Positions 45,332 through 54,283 are shown, numbered from the stretch's first letter. The stretch: DNA of 64,000 bases from Helicobacter sp. 13S00401-1 (GCF_002272925.1 NZ_MLAR01000002.1:1-64000), one strand, 5' to 3'. Program-made: numbers and translations. The notes: generated by a model from the sequence alone, not told the origin.

Positions 45332-46084
45332 ATGCCAAAAGATAACTCATCTAAGTATAGCCTACCTATAGTTTTAGCTACGGGTAATGAAGATAAGCTT
45401 AGGGAAGTTAGGCTTATACTAAACTCAGAAGTACTAAGCCTAAAAGATGCAGGAGTAGATAGCTTTGATGTAGATGAAAACAAAGATAGCTTTGAAGGTA
45501 ATGCCATGCTTAAAGTTGAAGCCCTTTTAAGGGATATAAAGCTAGAAGAGTTCATAGTTATAGCTGATGATAGTGGTTTAAGTGTAGAGGCTTTAAATGG
45601 CGCACCTGGAGTTTATAGTGCAAGATATGCTGCCCTTGGAGACAATATACTTGGTGGGGCTAAGGCAGATTCTAAAGCAAACTGTGCAAAACTAAAAGCT
45701 GAGCTAGAAAAAAAAGGTCTTTGGGGAAGTTTTGCAAGCTTTGAATGCGCTATAGCCTATGCCATAAAAACTCAAGATAAAATGTATAAAGATAGGTTAG
45801 AAAAAGGTAAACAAGAAAGTGGTGTGCTAAGAAAAAGTCTTTCTGGAGTAGCTTGTGTAGAAGAAAGAGGAAGTAATGGCTTTGGCTATGATGGCATGTT
45901 TTATCCAAGTGAAGAAGAGCTAAGGCTTGATTTCACAAGTAAAGATGATGAAAAAAGATTCCTAGAAACTCACAAGTCACTAGGTGAGCTAGATCCTAGT
46001 GAAAAAAATAAAATCTCACATCGCCTAAAAGCACTTAAAGCCTTAGAAGCGCTATTTGCAAACTATAAAGCAAGGGAGGATTAA
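45332..46084 (+). CDS. rdgB: Non-canonical purine NTP pyrophosphatase RdgB (ITPase)
   Basis: Removes ITP, dITP and XTP from the nucleotide pool. The signatures LATGNEDKLREV (about residues 15-26), IADDSGLSVEALNGAPGVYSARYA (quoted in part, about 76-98) and GSNGFGYDGMFY are all present. At 250 residues it is longer than the usual roughly 200, because of a polar insertion of about 15-20 residues between the AYAIK strand and the GFGYD loop and a longer C terminus. It is followed by ddl after 2 bases. Confidence 0.92.
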   Translation: MPKDNSSKYSLPIVLATGNEDKLREVRLILNSEVLSLKDAGVDSFDVDENKDSFEGNAMLKVEALLRDIKLEEFIVIADDSGLSVEALNGAPGVYSARYAALGDNILGGAKADSKANCAKLKAELEKKGLWGSFASFECAIAYAIKTQDKMYKDRLEKGKQESGVLRKSLSGVACVEERGSNGFGYDGMFYPSEEELRLDFTSKDDEKRFLETHKSLGELDPSEKNKISHRLKALKALEALFANYKARED

Positions 46085-46086
46085 TA

Positions 46087-47127
46087 ATGGAGTTTAGTAT
46101 AGTTTTTGGTGGAGCAAGTTTTGAGCATGAGATAAGTATAGTTAGTGCTATCTCCTTACTTAAAAAAGGGCTATCTATAAAGCAGTGTATCTTCTTAGAT
46201 GGAAGTCATAGATTCTATCTCATAGACAAAAAAGACATGAAGTCAACTTACTTTTCAAATGGCAAGTACAAAGACGCTAAAGAGCTTTTTTTGGGAGTTG
46301 AAGGCTTTTACACTAAAGGTATGTTAGGTAAAGTTGTGCCTTTAGAAACTAACATAGTTATAAATCTCATACATGGTAAAGATGGAGAAGATGGCACTTT
46401 AAGTGCACTTTTTGATTTTTATAAGATTAGATACATAGGTCCTAGGGCTGAAGCCTCTATGCTTAGTTTTGATAAAAGCTTAACTAAGCTTTATGCTGCT
46501 ACTTGTGATGTAAAAACTCTTCGCTATGAAATAGTAAGTAGGGAAGATAGAGTTGTAACTTTAAAGCCTCCTTTTATCATTAAGCCTTTAAGACTAGGAA
46601 GTAGCCTAGGAGTAAGTGTGGTGCGTGATATAAAAGAGCTTGACTACGCACTTGATGTTGCATTTGAGTTTGATAATAAGGTCATAGTTGAGCCTTTTGT
46701 GGAAAATGTAAAAGAGTTTAACTTAGCAGGTTTTTTAGCAAAAGAAGGTATGGTGCACTCAGTAGTAGAAGAGCCAGTTAAAAAGGAGTTTTTAGACTTT
46801 GAAAATAAGTATCTTGATTTTTCAAGGACTACTGAAGTAAGTAAGGCAGTCTTAAGTGAAAGCTTAGAATCTAGACTAAAACTAAACTTTGATAAGCTTT
46901 ATGGTGATATCTTTGCTGGAGCTTTGATTAGATGTGATTTTTTTGTTATAGATGATGAAGTTTATATTAATGAGATAAATCCAGTCCCAGGTAGCCTTGC
47001 AAACTATCTTTTTACTGATATCAACGCCTCTTTAAACGCCCTAGCTTTAAACTTACCTAAAAATGAACTTATAAAAGTAAGCTATAAGTATATAGACAAG
47101 ATTCATAAAGCCAAAGGAAAAGCATAA
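46087..47127 (+). CDS. ddl: D-alanine--D-alanine ligase
   Basis: An ATP-grasp ligase making the D-Ala-D-Ala end of the peptidoglycan stem peptide. The 346-residue protein begins with FGGASFEHEISIVSA, has LIHGKDGEDGTLSALFDF, the KPLRLGSSLGVSVV ATP loop and the C-terminal EINPVPGSLANYLF with the metal-binding Glu and Asn. It forms a two-gene unit with rdgB. Confidence 0.95.
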   Translation: MEFSIVFGGASFEHEISIVSAISLLKKGLSIKQCIFLDGSHRFYLIDKKDMKSTYFSNGKYKDAKELFLGVEGFYTKGMLGKVVPLETNIVINLIHGKDGEDGTLSALFDFYKIRYIGPRAEASMLSFDKSLTKLYAATCDVKTLRYEIVSREDRVVTLKPPFIIKPLRLGSSLGVSVVRDIKELDYALDVAFEFDNKVIVEPFVENVKEFNLAGFLAKEGMVHSVVEEPVKKEFLDFENKYLDFSRTTEVSKAVLSESLESRLKLNFDKLYGDIFAGALIRCDFFVIDDEVYINEINPVPGSLANYLFTDINASLNALALNLPKNELIKVSYKYIDKIHKAKGKA

Positions 47128-47146
47128 AGCTTTTTTTTTAAATCTC

Positions 47147-47176
47147 AAAAAGACTAGCTTTAAGCTCTAGTCTTTT
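47147..47176. terminator. Terminator between convergent ddl and GtrII-like gene
   Basis: A perfect 10-bp stem (AAAAGACTAG at 47147-47156 with CTAGTCTTTT at 47167-47176) overlaps the stop of the minus-strand gene. On the minus strand an A run, and on the plus strand a short T run, lie close by. Confidence 0.55.
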
Positions 47177-49169
47177 AAAACTTTTTAGGATTCCACGTAC
47201 TAGGTTTTAAATCTACAAAGTAGCAGCTATTAGACTTATATATACTTTGATAGGAGTTATCTAATAAAAGTTCTTTTTTAGCACTGCTATCTTTTATGTA
47301 GGTATTTTCAGGTGCACAAGCACTACCATAAAAGCTTTGATAGTTACTTCCTTGATAGATTAGTGGGTAGTTAGTAAAAGGGAAGGCTTTATTTATCATG
47401 ACATTAGGTATAAGCCTTTTTGCTATACCTCCATAGTATCTATCTATGAAGTTTAGTGTTACTGGTGAGTAGCCTATACTTCCTTCTAAAGCTACACCTA
47501 CTTTATTTTGTGCCTCTCTTGGCACTAAAGCGCTTAAATCTTTAGCCACCAACCCTGCTCTATACATCATATAACTTTGTTGGGCTGAGATAGCATTACC
47601 ATAACTACTAGCAAAAACTACTAAAGAGTAGCTTCCTAGTGCTACAAAAACTATGCTTAAGCCTTTCAAGAATCTAAACTTACTCTTATAAAGCACACCT
47701 AAAAAGACTAAGCTTGCAAATCCTCCAAAACCTATAAAGGCCCTTGGGGCAAAGAGGGCATTTTGCAAGGCTAGATAAGCACCATAAGATAGACTTAAAG
47801 CTAGGGCTAAAAAGACTAAAGAAGCTATAAAAGAGACTATAAAGTTTCTCTTGCCTAAAAGCATGCTAGTTAGAATAAAAAGCAAAGCACTTACTACTAA
47901 GAAAGTAAAAAATGGCAAGCTTTTTAGATCACTAAAAATAAAACTTAGATAGATTTTGAGGTTGCCACCTTCTAAGATTTTAGTAGCTTGCATGGTATTA
48001 CTACTTACATAACCACTTAAGCTAAGTGGAACTGGCGTGACTATAAAGTATCTATAAAAAAGTATGGCCACTATAAAAGTTATAACTGCAGCAAAAAGAA
48101 ACTGAAGTATTTCTTTTAGGCTTTTTTCTTTGTAGATAAGATTAGTAAAGATAAAAAATAAAGTTAGGATGATATAAATTCCATTACTTGCTTGGTAGGT
48201 TGAAAGAGAAAGTAAGAGGGCTATAAAACTTATATAGATAAAGTGCTTTAAGTTATCTTTAAATAAAAAAGGCACTAAAAGTATAAAAAGAGAAAAGCTC
48301 ATCAAAGGAGAATCAAACTTATAAGAAAGATTTTCTAAAAAGTAAGGGCTTAGGCCTAGGGGTAAAGTAGCGATTATCCCTAAGATATCAAGTTTTTTAC
48401 GCACTATATAAGCTAAAAGTATCCCGCTTAGACTTAAGATCACTATAGCAAAAAGCTGAGGGAGTGGAGAGATATCAGTGTAAGGAAAGACCTTAAAGCT
48501 ATCTATTAACGTATAAAGATATAAAGATATGTATCTACTAAATCCTGTCCAGTTATCTCCTAGTCCTATAGATCTTCCAAAGTCGTTTATATAGTAAACA
48601 TCACCTCTTAAAAGCGCACTTAAAGCTACTAGGTAGATAATCACACTTAAGATAAAAAGCTTTAAAAACTTAGGCTTAGTTACTAACTCATAAACTTTTT
48701 GCTTAAAGCTACTTGCTACTTTACTAACTATGAAAATTATTATAAGACCAGATATAAAAAGTACAAGTAGATTCTTATAAGCTTTTAGATAAGAAACTTT
48801 ATAACTAAAAGTAGCAAGGTTGCCAACTTCTAGTTTTTTAGGGCTATCAAAGTAGATATGATGAAACTCATTTTGAAAGTTAGATATATCTTCTTTTTGT
48901 ACACCTTTTATATAAGTAGTAGCTAGCGTAGTTATGCTAGATATGGAATCTAGCTTTCTAAAAAGTAAGCTTTTATACTCTATCTTTGCACTGTACTTAT
49001 AAATCTCGCCTATATGAACCCTTCCTTGTATGTCTAAAAAAGCAGTATAAGACTTATTAAAAGAACTAAGGCTTAAAACTAGAGTAAAGATAAAGGCTAG
49101 GATGGCTAGCAAGATCCAAACACTAAAGGCTAACTTGTAGCCTTTAGACATATTTTTGTAAGTAGTCAT
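47175..49169 (-). CDS. GtrII-like membrane glucosyltransferase, paralogue 1
   Basis: A 664-residue inner-membrane protein with about eleven helices. After an N-terminal helix (about 10-33) and an extracytoplasmic loop, the segment SALLRGDVYYINDFGR (from about residue 188) and following YTDISPLPQL match the GtrII glucosyltransferase domain, in which an acidic motif after the first helix of the core acts on a polyprenyl-linked sugar. It lies 83 bases after a paralogue of equal length, with which it shares long identical DNA stretches. The target polymer, probably lipopolysaccharide O-chain or another surface glycan, is inferred. Confidence 0.75.
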   Translation of the reverse strand: MTTYKNMSKGYKLAFSVWILLAILAFIFTLVLSLSSFNKSYTAFLDIQGRVHIGEIYKYSAKIEYKSLLFRKLDSISSITTLATTYIKGVQKEDISNFQNEFHHIYFDSPKKLEVGNLATFSYKVSYLKAYKNLLVLFISGLIIIFIVSKVASSFKQKVYELVTKPKFLKLFILSVIIYLVALSALLRGDVYYINDFGRSIGLGDNWTGFSRYISLYLYTLIDSFKVFPYTDISPLPQLFAIVILSLSGILLAYIVRKKLDILGIIATLPLGLSPYFLENLSYKFDSPLMSFSLFILLVPFLFKDNLKHFIYISFIALLLSLSTYQASNGIYIILTLFFIFTNLIYKEKSLKEILQFLFAAVITFIVAILFYRYFIVTPVPLSLSGYVSSNTMQATKILEGGNLKIYLSFIFSDLKSLPFFTFLVVSALLFILTSMLLGKRNFIVSFIASLVFLALALSLSYGAYLALQNALFAPRAFIGFGGFASLVFLGVLYKSKFRFLKGLSIVFVALGSYSLVVFASSYGNAISAQQSYMMYRAGLVAKDLSALVPREAQNKVGVALEGSIGYSPVTLNFIDRYYGGIAKRLIPNVMINKAFPFTNYPLIYQGSNYQSFYGSACAPENTYIKDSSAKKELLLDNSYQSIYKSNSCYFVDLKPSTWNPKKF
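48178..48392 (-). repeat. 215-bp identical block shared by the GtrII-like paralogues (copy 1)
   Basis: All 215 bases are identical to 50223-50437 when read base by base, although flanking parts of the two genes differ clearly. A second shared block of 79 identical bases is at 47575-47653 and 49632-49710. Confidence 0.85.
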
Positions 49170-49252
49170 TTTTTATAGTAGCCTTAATGTCTGTTTTTAT
49201 AACAGCATTTTAGTATATAGATAAATAGATATTTACTTTTTTATCCCTAGCT

Positions 49253-51247
49253 TTATCTAGCCTTCCATGTGCTAGGTTTTAAGTCTACAAAGTAGCAGCT
49301 ATTAGACTTATATATACTTTGATAGGCGTTATCTAACACAAGCTTTTTTTTAGCAGTGGTGTTTTGTGGTGCGCACACAGCCTCATTGTAGCTTTTATAG
49401 TTAGTGCCTTGGTAGATTAGAGGCTGTCTATTCCACGGCCATAATGGATTGCCTAGTAGAGTTATAGGTATAAGCCTTTGTGCCATACTTCCATATCTTT
49501 TTATAAAGTTATCAGTAACTGGTGAGTAGCCTATACTACCTTCAAAAACTATACCAGTTTTAGTTTGTGCCTCTCTTGAAACTAAAGTGCTTAGATCTTT
49601 AGCTAAAAAACCTGCCCTTTGCATCATATAGCTTTGTTGGGCTGAGATAGCATTACCATAACTACTAGCAAAAACTACTAAAGAGTAGCTTCCTAGTGCT
49701 ACAAAAACTACGTTTAAGACTTTTAAAATTTTAGAATTTTTCATATAAAAAAGATTTATATAAACTAAGGCTATAAAAGCCCCAAAACCTATAAATGCCC
49801 TAGGATATAAAAGTGGTTTTGAAAGCACTAAGTAAGCCCCACTAAAAAGACAAAGCCCTAAGGCTAAAAAAACTATAGAAGAGATGAAGGATAAAAGCTT
49901 AGTTTGCTTAGAGTTAAAAGTACAAGCTAGTATAAAAAGCAAGGCTATAACTAGGCTAAAGATAAAAAATGGCAAGTCTTTTAAGTCACTAAAGATATAA
50001 CTTAAATAAATCTTAAGATTCCCCCCTTCTAAGATCTTAGTAAAACTCATAGCATAGCTACTTACATAGCCATTAACTTGAGTGGCTATAAAGTACTTAT
50101 AAACCAGCATAGCAACTATAAAAGAAAGCACTGCAGAGCCTAAAAACTTTAGATTCTCTTTGATACTTTTTTCTTTATAAAGATAGTTTGTAAGCACTAA
50201 AAGGAGAGTAAAGATTATATAGATTCCATTACTTGCTTGGTAGGTTGAAAGAGAAAGTAAGAGGGCTATAAAACTTATATAGATAAAGTGCTTTAAGTTA
50301 TCTTTAAATAAAAAAGGCACTAAAAGTATAAAAAGAGAAAAGCTCATCAAAGGAGAATCAAACTTATAAGAAAGATTTTCTAAAAAGTAAGGGCTTAGGC
50401 CTAGGGGTAAAGTAGCGATTATCCCTAAGATATCAAGCTTTTTACGCACTATGTAAGATACAAGCATCCCACTTAGACTTAAGATGATAACTGCTAGAAG
50501 TTGAGGAAGTGGAGAGATATCAGTGTAAGGGAAACTTTGAAAGCTATTAATGATGTTATATAGATACTTTGCTATGTATCTACTAAACCCTATCCAGTCA
50601 TCTCCTTGCCCTACAGCCCTACCAAAATCATCTATATAGTAAACATCACCTCTTAAAAGTGCACTTAAAGCGACTAGATAAATAACTACTGAAATAATAA
50701 AGATTTTTAAAAAGTTAGGAGAAGCTATAAACTCACACACCCTTACTTTAAAGCAAGTTCTTACTTCACTAACTATAAAGATAAGCATAAGTCCTCCTAT
50801 AAAAGCTAGGGCTAACTTTTTATATAAGGGTAAGAAAGAAACCTTATAGTTAATGCTTGCTATATTACCCTCTAACTTTTGGGGGCTTTTAAAGTTTATA
50901 TATTGCAAATGAGTGCTTAGATTAGTGATGCTAGATTTGGCTATGTTTTCTTTATAGTTTATATCTAAGATAGTCATGGTAGAGATGTTTTCTTGCACAC
51001 GAAAAAGATTGCTTTTAAAGTGAAGTTTTGCATGGTACTCATAGCTAAGGCCTACTTGATTTACACTTATAACATTTAGGTTTGCTTTATAAGTTTTATT
51101 ATAAGAAAGGGCACTTAAGACTATAGTAAAGATAAAAAGTAAGATGGCAAGAACTATCCAGATACTAAAGGCTAGCTTATAGGCCTTTTTTAACTTTGAT
51201 ATATATATATATATAGGTTGTTTAGTTTTGTGTGTTTTTGAGCGCAC
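49253..51247 (-). CDS. GtrII-like membrane glucosyltransferase, paralogue 2, with (AT)8 tract at its start
   Basis: A 664-residue polytopic membrane protein with the same domain as the downstream paralogue: SALLRGDVYYIDDFGR after the first core helix and the YTDISPLPQL segment. It is translated here from a GTG at 51247. The GTG overlaps an out-of-frame ATG at 51249, and an (AT)8 run lies at codons 11-16. AAGGG stands five bases before the ATG. The N-terminal 16 residues before the repeat are absent from the paralogue. The gene is divergent from a GtrB-like transferase that could supply its polyprenyl-sugar donor. The exact sugar is unknown. Confidence 0.75.
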   Translation of the reverse strand: MRSKTHKTKQPIYIYISKLKKAYKLAFSIWIVLAILLFIFTIVLSALSYNKTYKANLNVISVNQVGLSYEYHAKLHFKSNLFRVQENISTMTILDINYKENIAKSSITNLSTHLQYINFKSPQKLEGNIASINYKVSFLPLYKKLALAFIGGLMLIFIVSEVRTCFKVRVCEFIASPNFLKIFIISVVIYLVALSALLRGDVYYIDDFGRAVGQGDDWIGFSRYIAKYLYNIINSFQSFPYTDISPLPQLLAVIILSLSGMLVSYIVRKKLDILGIIATLPLGLSPYFLENLSYKFDSPLMSFSLFILLVPFLFKDNLKHFIYISFIALLLSLSTYQASNGIYIIFTLLLVLTNYLYKEKSIKENLKFLGSAVLSFIVAMLVYKYFIATQVNGYVSSYAMSFTKILEGGNLKIYLSYIFSDLKDLPFFIFSLVIALLFILACTFNSKQTKLLSFISSIVFLALGLCLFSGAYLVLSKPLLYPRAFIGFGAFIALVYINLFYMKNSKILKVLNVVFVALGSYSLVVFASSYGNAISAQQSYMMQRAGFLAKDLSTLVSREAQTKTGIVFEGSIGYSPVTDNFIKRYGSMAQRLIPITLLGNPLWPWNRQPLIYQGTNYKSYNEAVCAPQNTTAKKKLVLDNAYQSIYKSNSCYFVDLKPSTWKAR
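50223..50437 (-). repeat. 215-bp identical block shared by the GtrII-like paralogues (copy 2)
   Basis: Partner of 48178-48392. It covers the helices just after the middle of the protein, encoding the same peptide in both genes. Confidence 0.85.
51199..51215 (-). repeat. (AT)8 dinucleotide tract at the 5' end of a GtrII-like gene
   Basis: Seventeen alternating T and A bases lie 32 bases inside the GTG-started frame. With eight repeats the GTG frame is open and the overlapping ATG frame ends at a TAA (51190-51192) after 19 codons. Removing one repeat puts the ATG in frame; adding one closes both. Confidence 0.8.
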
Positions 51248-51340
51248 ATTTATACCCTTAAAGTTTTATTGATAAAGGCTCACATTGTAACAAAGTTAAC
51301 AATTTTGTGTCCATAAAAATCACTAAGCTTAAAAATTGCC

Positions 51341-51346
51341 TATAAT
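51341..51346 (+). promoter_or_regulatory. Candidate -10 box for the GtrB-like gene
   Basis: A perfect TATAAT ends 8 bases before the ATG at 51355. Transcription would then begin at about 51353, leaving no leader for that ATG and favouring the ATG at 51406. Confidence 0.45.
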
Positions 51347-51405
51347 AACAAGCTATGCAACCAGTCTATATCAGCTCAACAATTAGTTCAAAACAAAGAG
51401 ATTCC

Positions 51406-52356
51406 ATGCAAAATTACAAGCTTTCAGTCATAGTCCCTTGTTATAACGAAGAAGATGTAGTGGCTAAGTTTTATAAAGAGCTACTTAGTGCACTAGATTC
51501 TATGAGGGAAGATTTAAGTAGTGTTGAAGTCTTATTTATTAATGATGGAAGTAAAGATAAGACTAAAGAAGAGATATTAAACTTGCAGCCTAAAAGTGAT
51601 AGCTATGTGGAATCTAAACTCATAAACTTTTCTAGAAACTTTGGCAAAGAAAGTGCCTTGCTTTGTGGTTTAAGAGAGTGCAAGGGAGATATAGCAGTTA
51701 TCATTGATGCTGATCTTCAGATGCCTCCAAGTTTTATGAAAACCTTACTAGAGACTTATAAAACTGGCAAATATGATATGGTTTATACCAAACGCCCTAA
51801 CCGCCCTGAAGGAGCACTAAGAAAGGTTTTAACTAAGATTTATTACTCAGTTTATAACTCTTTAGTAGATGTAAAGATAGAACATAATGTCTTAGACTAT
51901 AGGCTGCTTTCAAGAAAAGTGATAGATGCCATCTTAGAAGTAGGCGAGTATCATAGATTTAGCAAAGGGATCTTTGCATGGGTTGGCTTTAGTAGTATTT
52001 GTTTAATCTGTCCTTTTGAAGAGCGTGCAGGAGGAGTTTCAAAGTTTAATCTAAGAAAGCTTTTTAGCTATGGTCTATCTGGGGTAGTAAGCTTTTCAAC
52101 CCTGCCTTTAAAAGTAGCCTTTTATGTAGGCTTTGTGATTAGCCTTTTAAGCTTTTTATATGGAATCTACATGATAGTAAATACCCTAGCTTTTGGGAAT
52201 CCAGTCAAAGGTTATCCTTCAATTATCGTTATAATCCTCTTTATGGGTGGCATCCAAATAATGATTCTAGGCATCATAGGCGAGTATATAGCTAGGATTT
52301 ATGAGCAAGTTAAAAACAGACCGCCCTACTTTATAGACTCACAAGATAAGGTTTGA
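51406..52356 (+). CDS. GtrB-like polyprenyl-phosphate glycosyltransferase (GT2, DPM1 type)
   Basis: Transfers a sugar from a nucleotide donor to a lipid carrier on the cytoplasmic face of the inner membrane. The 316-residue protein begins LSVIVPCYNEEDVV, has VVIDADLQMPP with the DxD motif, DYRLLSR, and two C-terminal membrane helices (about 226-255 and 272-298), the GtrB layout. The frame also has an ATG at 51355, but a TATAAT box sits just before that codon and the family starts at LSVIVP, so 51406 is preferred. One base separates it from the next gene. No GtrA flippase gene is nearby. Confidence 0.85.
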   Translation: MQNYKLSVIVPCYNEEDVVAKFYKELLSALDSMREDLSSVEVLFINDGSKDKTKEEILNLQPKSDSYVESKLINFSRNFGKESALLCGLRECKGDIAVIIDADLQMPPSFMKTLLETYKTGKYDMVYTKRPNRPEGALRKVLTKIYYSVYNSLVDVKIEHNVLDYRLLSRKVIDAILEVGEYHRFSKGIFAWVGFSSICLICPFEERAGGVSKFNLRKLFSYGLSGVVSFSTLPLKVAFYVGFVISLLSFLYGIYMIVNTLAFGNPVKGYPSIIVIILFMGGIQIMILGIIGEYIARIYEQVKNRPPYFIDSQDKV

Positions 52357-52357
52357 T

Positions 52358-54283
52358 ATGTTAGTTATAGCGTTTTTTGCAGTATTTTTTATATATATGT
52401 TAGTGGTTAATTACTTGCTTCCTATGCAGAGTGATGATTTTAGTGCCTACTTGCATGCTACGGAGCATTTCAGCTTTTCTAACTTTTCTTACTTTACTTG
52501 GAATGGCCGACTAGGAGAGATGCTTAATACAAGCTTTGTAGCACGTTTTGTAGGCACTCCTTACTTTGATATAGCAAACGCAGTAGTAGCTACTCTTTTT
52601 GTCTATCTACTTTTTTATATGGTCTATGCTAGGAATCCTAAAACTACTAAAGACTTTTTAGCCTTAGTGATAGTCTTTTTAAGCATGATACTTTTCTTTA
52701 ATTTTGGAGCAAACTTTATCTGGGGAGCTGGAGCTTTAAACTATCTTTGGGGCATAACTATCTTAATAGGCTTTATGATCCCTTATAGAATCTATGCTAA
52801 TCATACTTATGCCTTAAAAAAACAAAGCCTACCTAGCACAAAGTCTAAAACTATAATAACAGCTATCTTAATGGCCATCTTTGGCTTTATCTCTGGCTTT
52901 AGTAGTGAACTACTAGTGCCTTTAAGTATAGTTACTTTAGTAGTGTTTGGAATCTTTACTCTAGTTAGACGTAAAAAGATCCCACTTTGGTTTTATATAG
53001 GAATCTTGTTTTTAATCATAGGCTTTATAGTGTTTTATCTATCTCCTGGTACTAGTATAAGAGTTGATGCACTAAAAAATATTCGCATAGATGGAATCTT
53101 GCGTTATATGAGCGCAAAAGAGTTTTTTACTCTAAGCACACAAGAGATGCTAGAGCGTGCAAATATGGCCTATCATCACTTCTTTAAAAGTATAGTTTTT
53201 GTAAGCGTGTTTTTTAGCTTCCTACCTGTAGTAGTTAAGTTTTTTAAACGTGGTATAAAGCTTTATGTAGCTATAGTAGTGCTTTTAGTGCTTAGCTATC
53301 TAACACGCTTTTTCTTAGATGTATACTTTGTAGGCATCATCTTAATCTTACTTTTAATCTGTGCGCTAGTCTTAAGAAAAACCCTAAGAGTGCTTTACAC
53401 TAAGCTTTTCTTTCTCTTTTTAGCGTGGGCTTTTTTAGGTGGGTTAAGTGTGCTTTTTATAGGCTTACCTCATAGGGCACATATGGGAGATCATATAGTC
53501 TCTCTTATAACCTTACTTTTAGTACTAGGCTACTTTTATAAAGACTATGAAGCTAAGTTTAATCTTAAAAAGATACTTAACTGGCTACTGCCTATAGGTA
53601 CTATCATATATGCCCTCTATGTGCTTTTTGCCTACTATAACTACTACACACTTCAAAAAGAAGCTTTACATGAGATAAAAACTCAAAAAGCAAATGGGAT
53701 ACAAGACTTAGTTATAGACCCTAAGTTTTATAAACGTACTAGATTCTATGATAGGTTAGGAGAATGGGATGGTCCTTCAAGCAATGCTAGCCAGTGGCCA
53801 AATACTGATATAGCAAAGTACTACCATGTAAAAAGTTTTAGACTAGGAAAGATAGATGAAACTTCTAGCATTAAAACTAGTAATGAAGCTTCTAAGGATT
53901 TAACAGAGCTAAACACTAAGACTGATACTTTAGAATCTAAAGATTCCACAAGCAAAGAAAGCACTACTAAAGAAGATACAACTTCACCAAGCTCTAGCAC
54001 TACTCCTATTTCTAGTCCTAATAAGGATTTAGATACTAAAGAAGCAAAAGATTTAAGCACCACTAATGAGACTAATAAAACTACTAGTGAAGCTATACCA
54101 AATGACACTAAGGATACTAATGCCCCGCCTCTTGCCTCTCCTACTTCTTCTCTTCCTGCTTCATCTCCTACTGCTTCCCCTCCTATTATTTCTCCTGCAA
54201 AACAAGCAACTACGCCAAAAGAAGATAGAAGTGAAAGCAAGGAAACTAACACACCAAAAAGTGAGGGTGAAAGTCCTAAGTAA
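52358..54283 (+). CDS. DUF6056-like polytopic membrane protein with Ser/Thr/Pro-rich tail
   Basis: A 641-residue protein. Residues about 1-450 form roughly eleven to twelve membrane helices, with the acidic QSDDFSAYLH and the YFTWNGRLGEML segment just after the first helix, the pattern of DUF6056/GT-C-like membrane glycosyltransferases. After an extracytoplasmic segment (about 450-500) comes a low-complexity tail of about 140 residues made almost only of Ser, Thr, Pro, Lys, Glu, Asp and Asn. The tail is uncharacteristic of the family. It follows the GtrB-like gene by one base and is presumably the transferase that uses its lipid-linked sugar. Confidence 0.7.
   Translation: MLVIAFFAVFFIYMLVVNYLLPMQSDDFSAYLHATEHFSFSNFSYFTWNGRLGEMLNTSFVARFVGTPYFDIANAVVATLFVYLLFYMVYARNPKTTKDFLALVIVFLSMILFFNFGANFIWGAGALNYLWGITILIGFMIPYRIYANHTYALKKQSLPSTKSKTIITAILMAIFGFISGFSSELLVPLSIVTLVVFGIFTLVRRKKIPLWFYIGILFLIIGFIVFYLSPGTSIRVDALKNIRIDGILRYMSAKEFFTLSTQEMLERANMAYHHFFKSIVFVSVFFSFLPVVVKFFKRGIKLYVAIVVLLVLSYLTRFFLDVYFVGIILILLLICALVLRKTLRVLYTKLFFLFLAWAFLGGLSVLFIGLPHRAHMGDHIVSLITLLLVLGYFYKDYEAKFNLKKILNWLLPIGTIIYALYVLFAYYNYYTLQKEALHEIKTQKANGIQDLVIDPKFYKRTRFYDRLGEWDGPSSNASQWPNTDIAKYYHVKSFRLGKIDETSSIKTSNEASKDLTELNTKTDTLESKDSTSKESTTKEDTTSPSSSTTPISSPNKDLDTKEAKDLSTTNETNKTTSEAIPNDTKDTNAPPLASPTSSLPASSPTASPPIISPAKQATTPKEDRSESKETNTPKSEGESPK

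Noticed and set aside
48178-50437. Insertion sequence or mobile element explaining the duplicated 215-bp block.
   Set aside because: The block lies at the same place within two homologous genes and has no ends, target duplication or transposase. Gene duplication with conversion explains it.
53821-54252. A 143-codon open frame on the minus strand opposite the DUF6056-like tail.
   Set aside because: It mirrors the low-complexity Ser/Thr/Lys coding of the plus strand, giving a Val/Leu/Ser-rich sequence with no start signal. The plus frame is continuous with a real gene.
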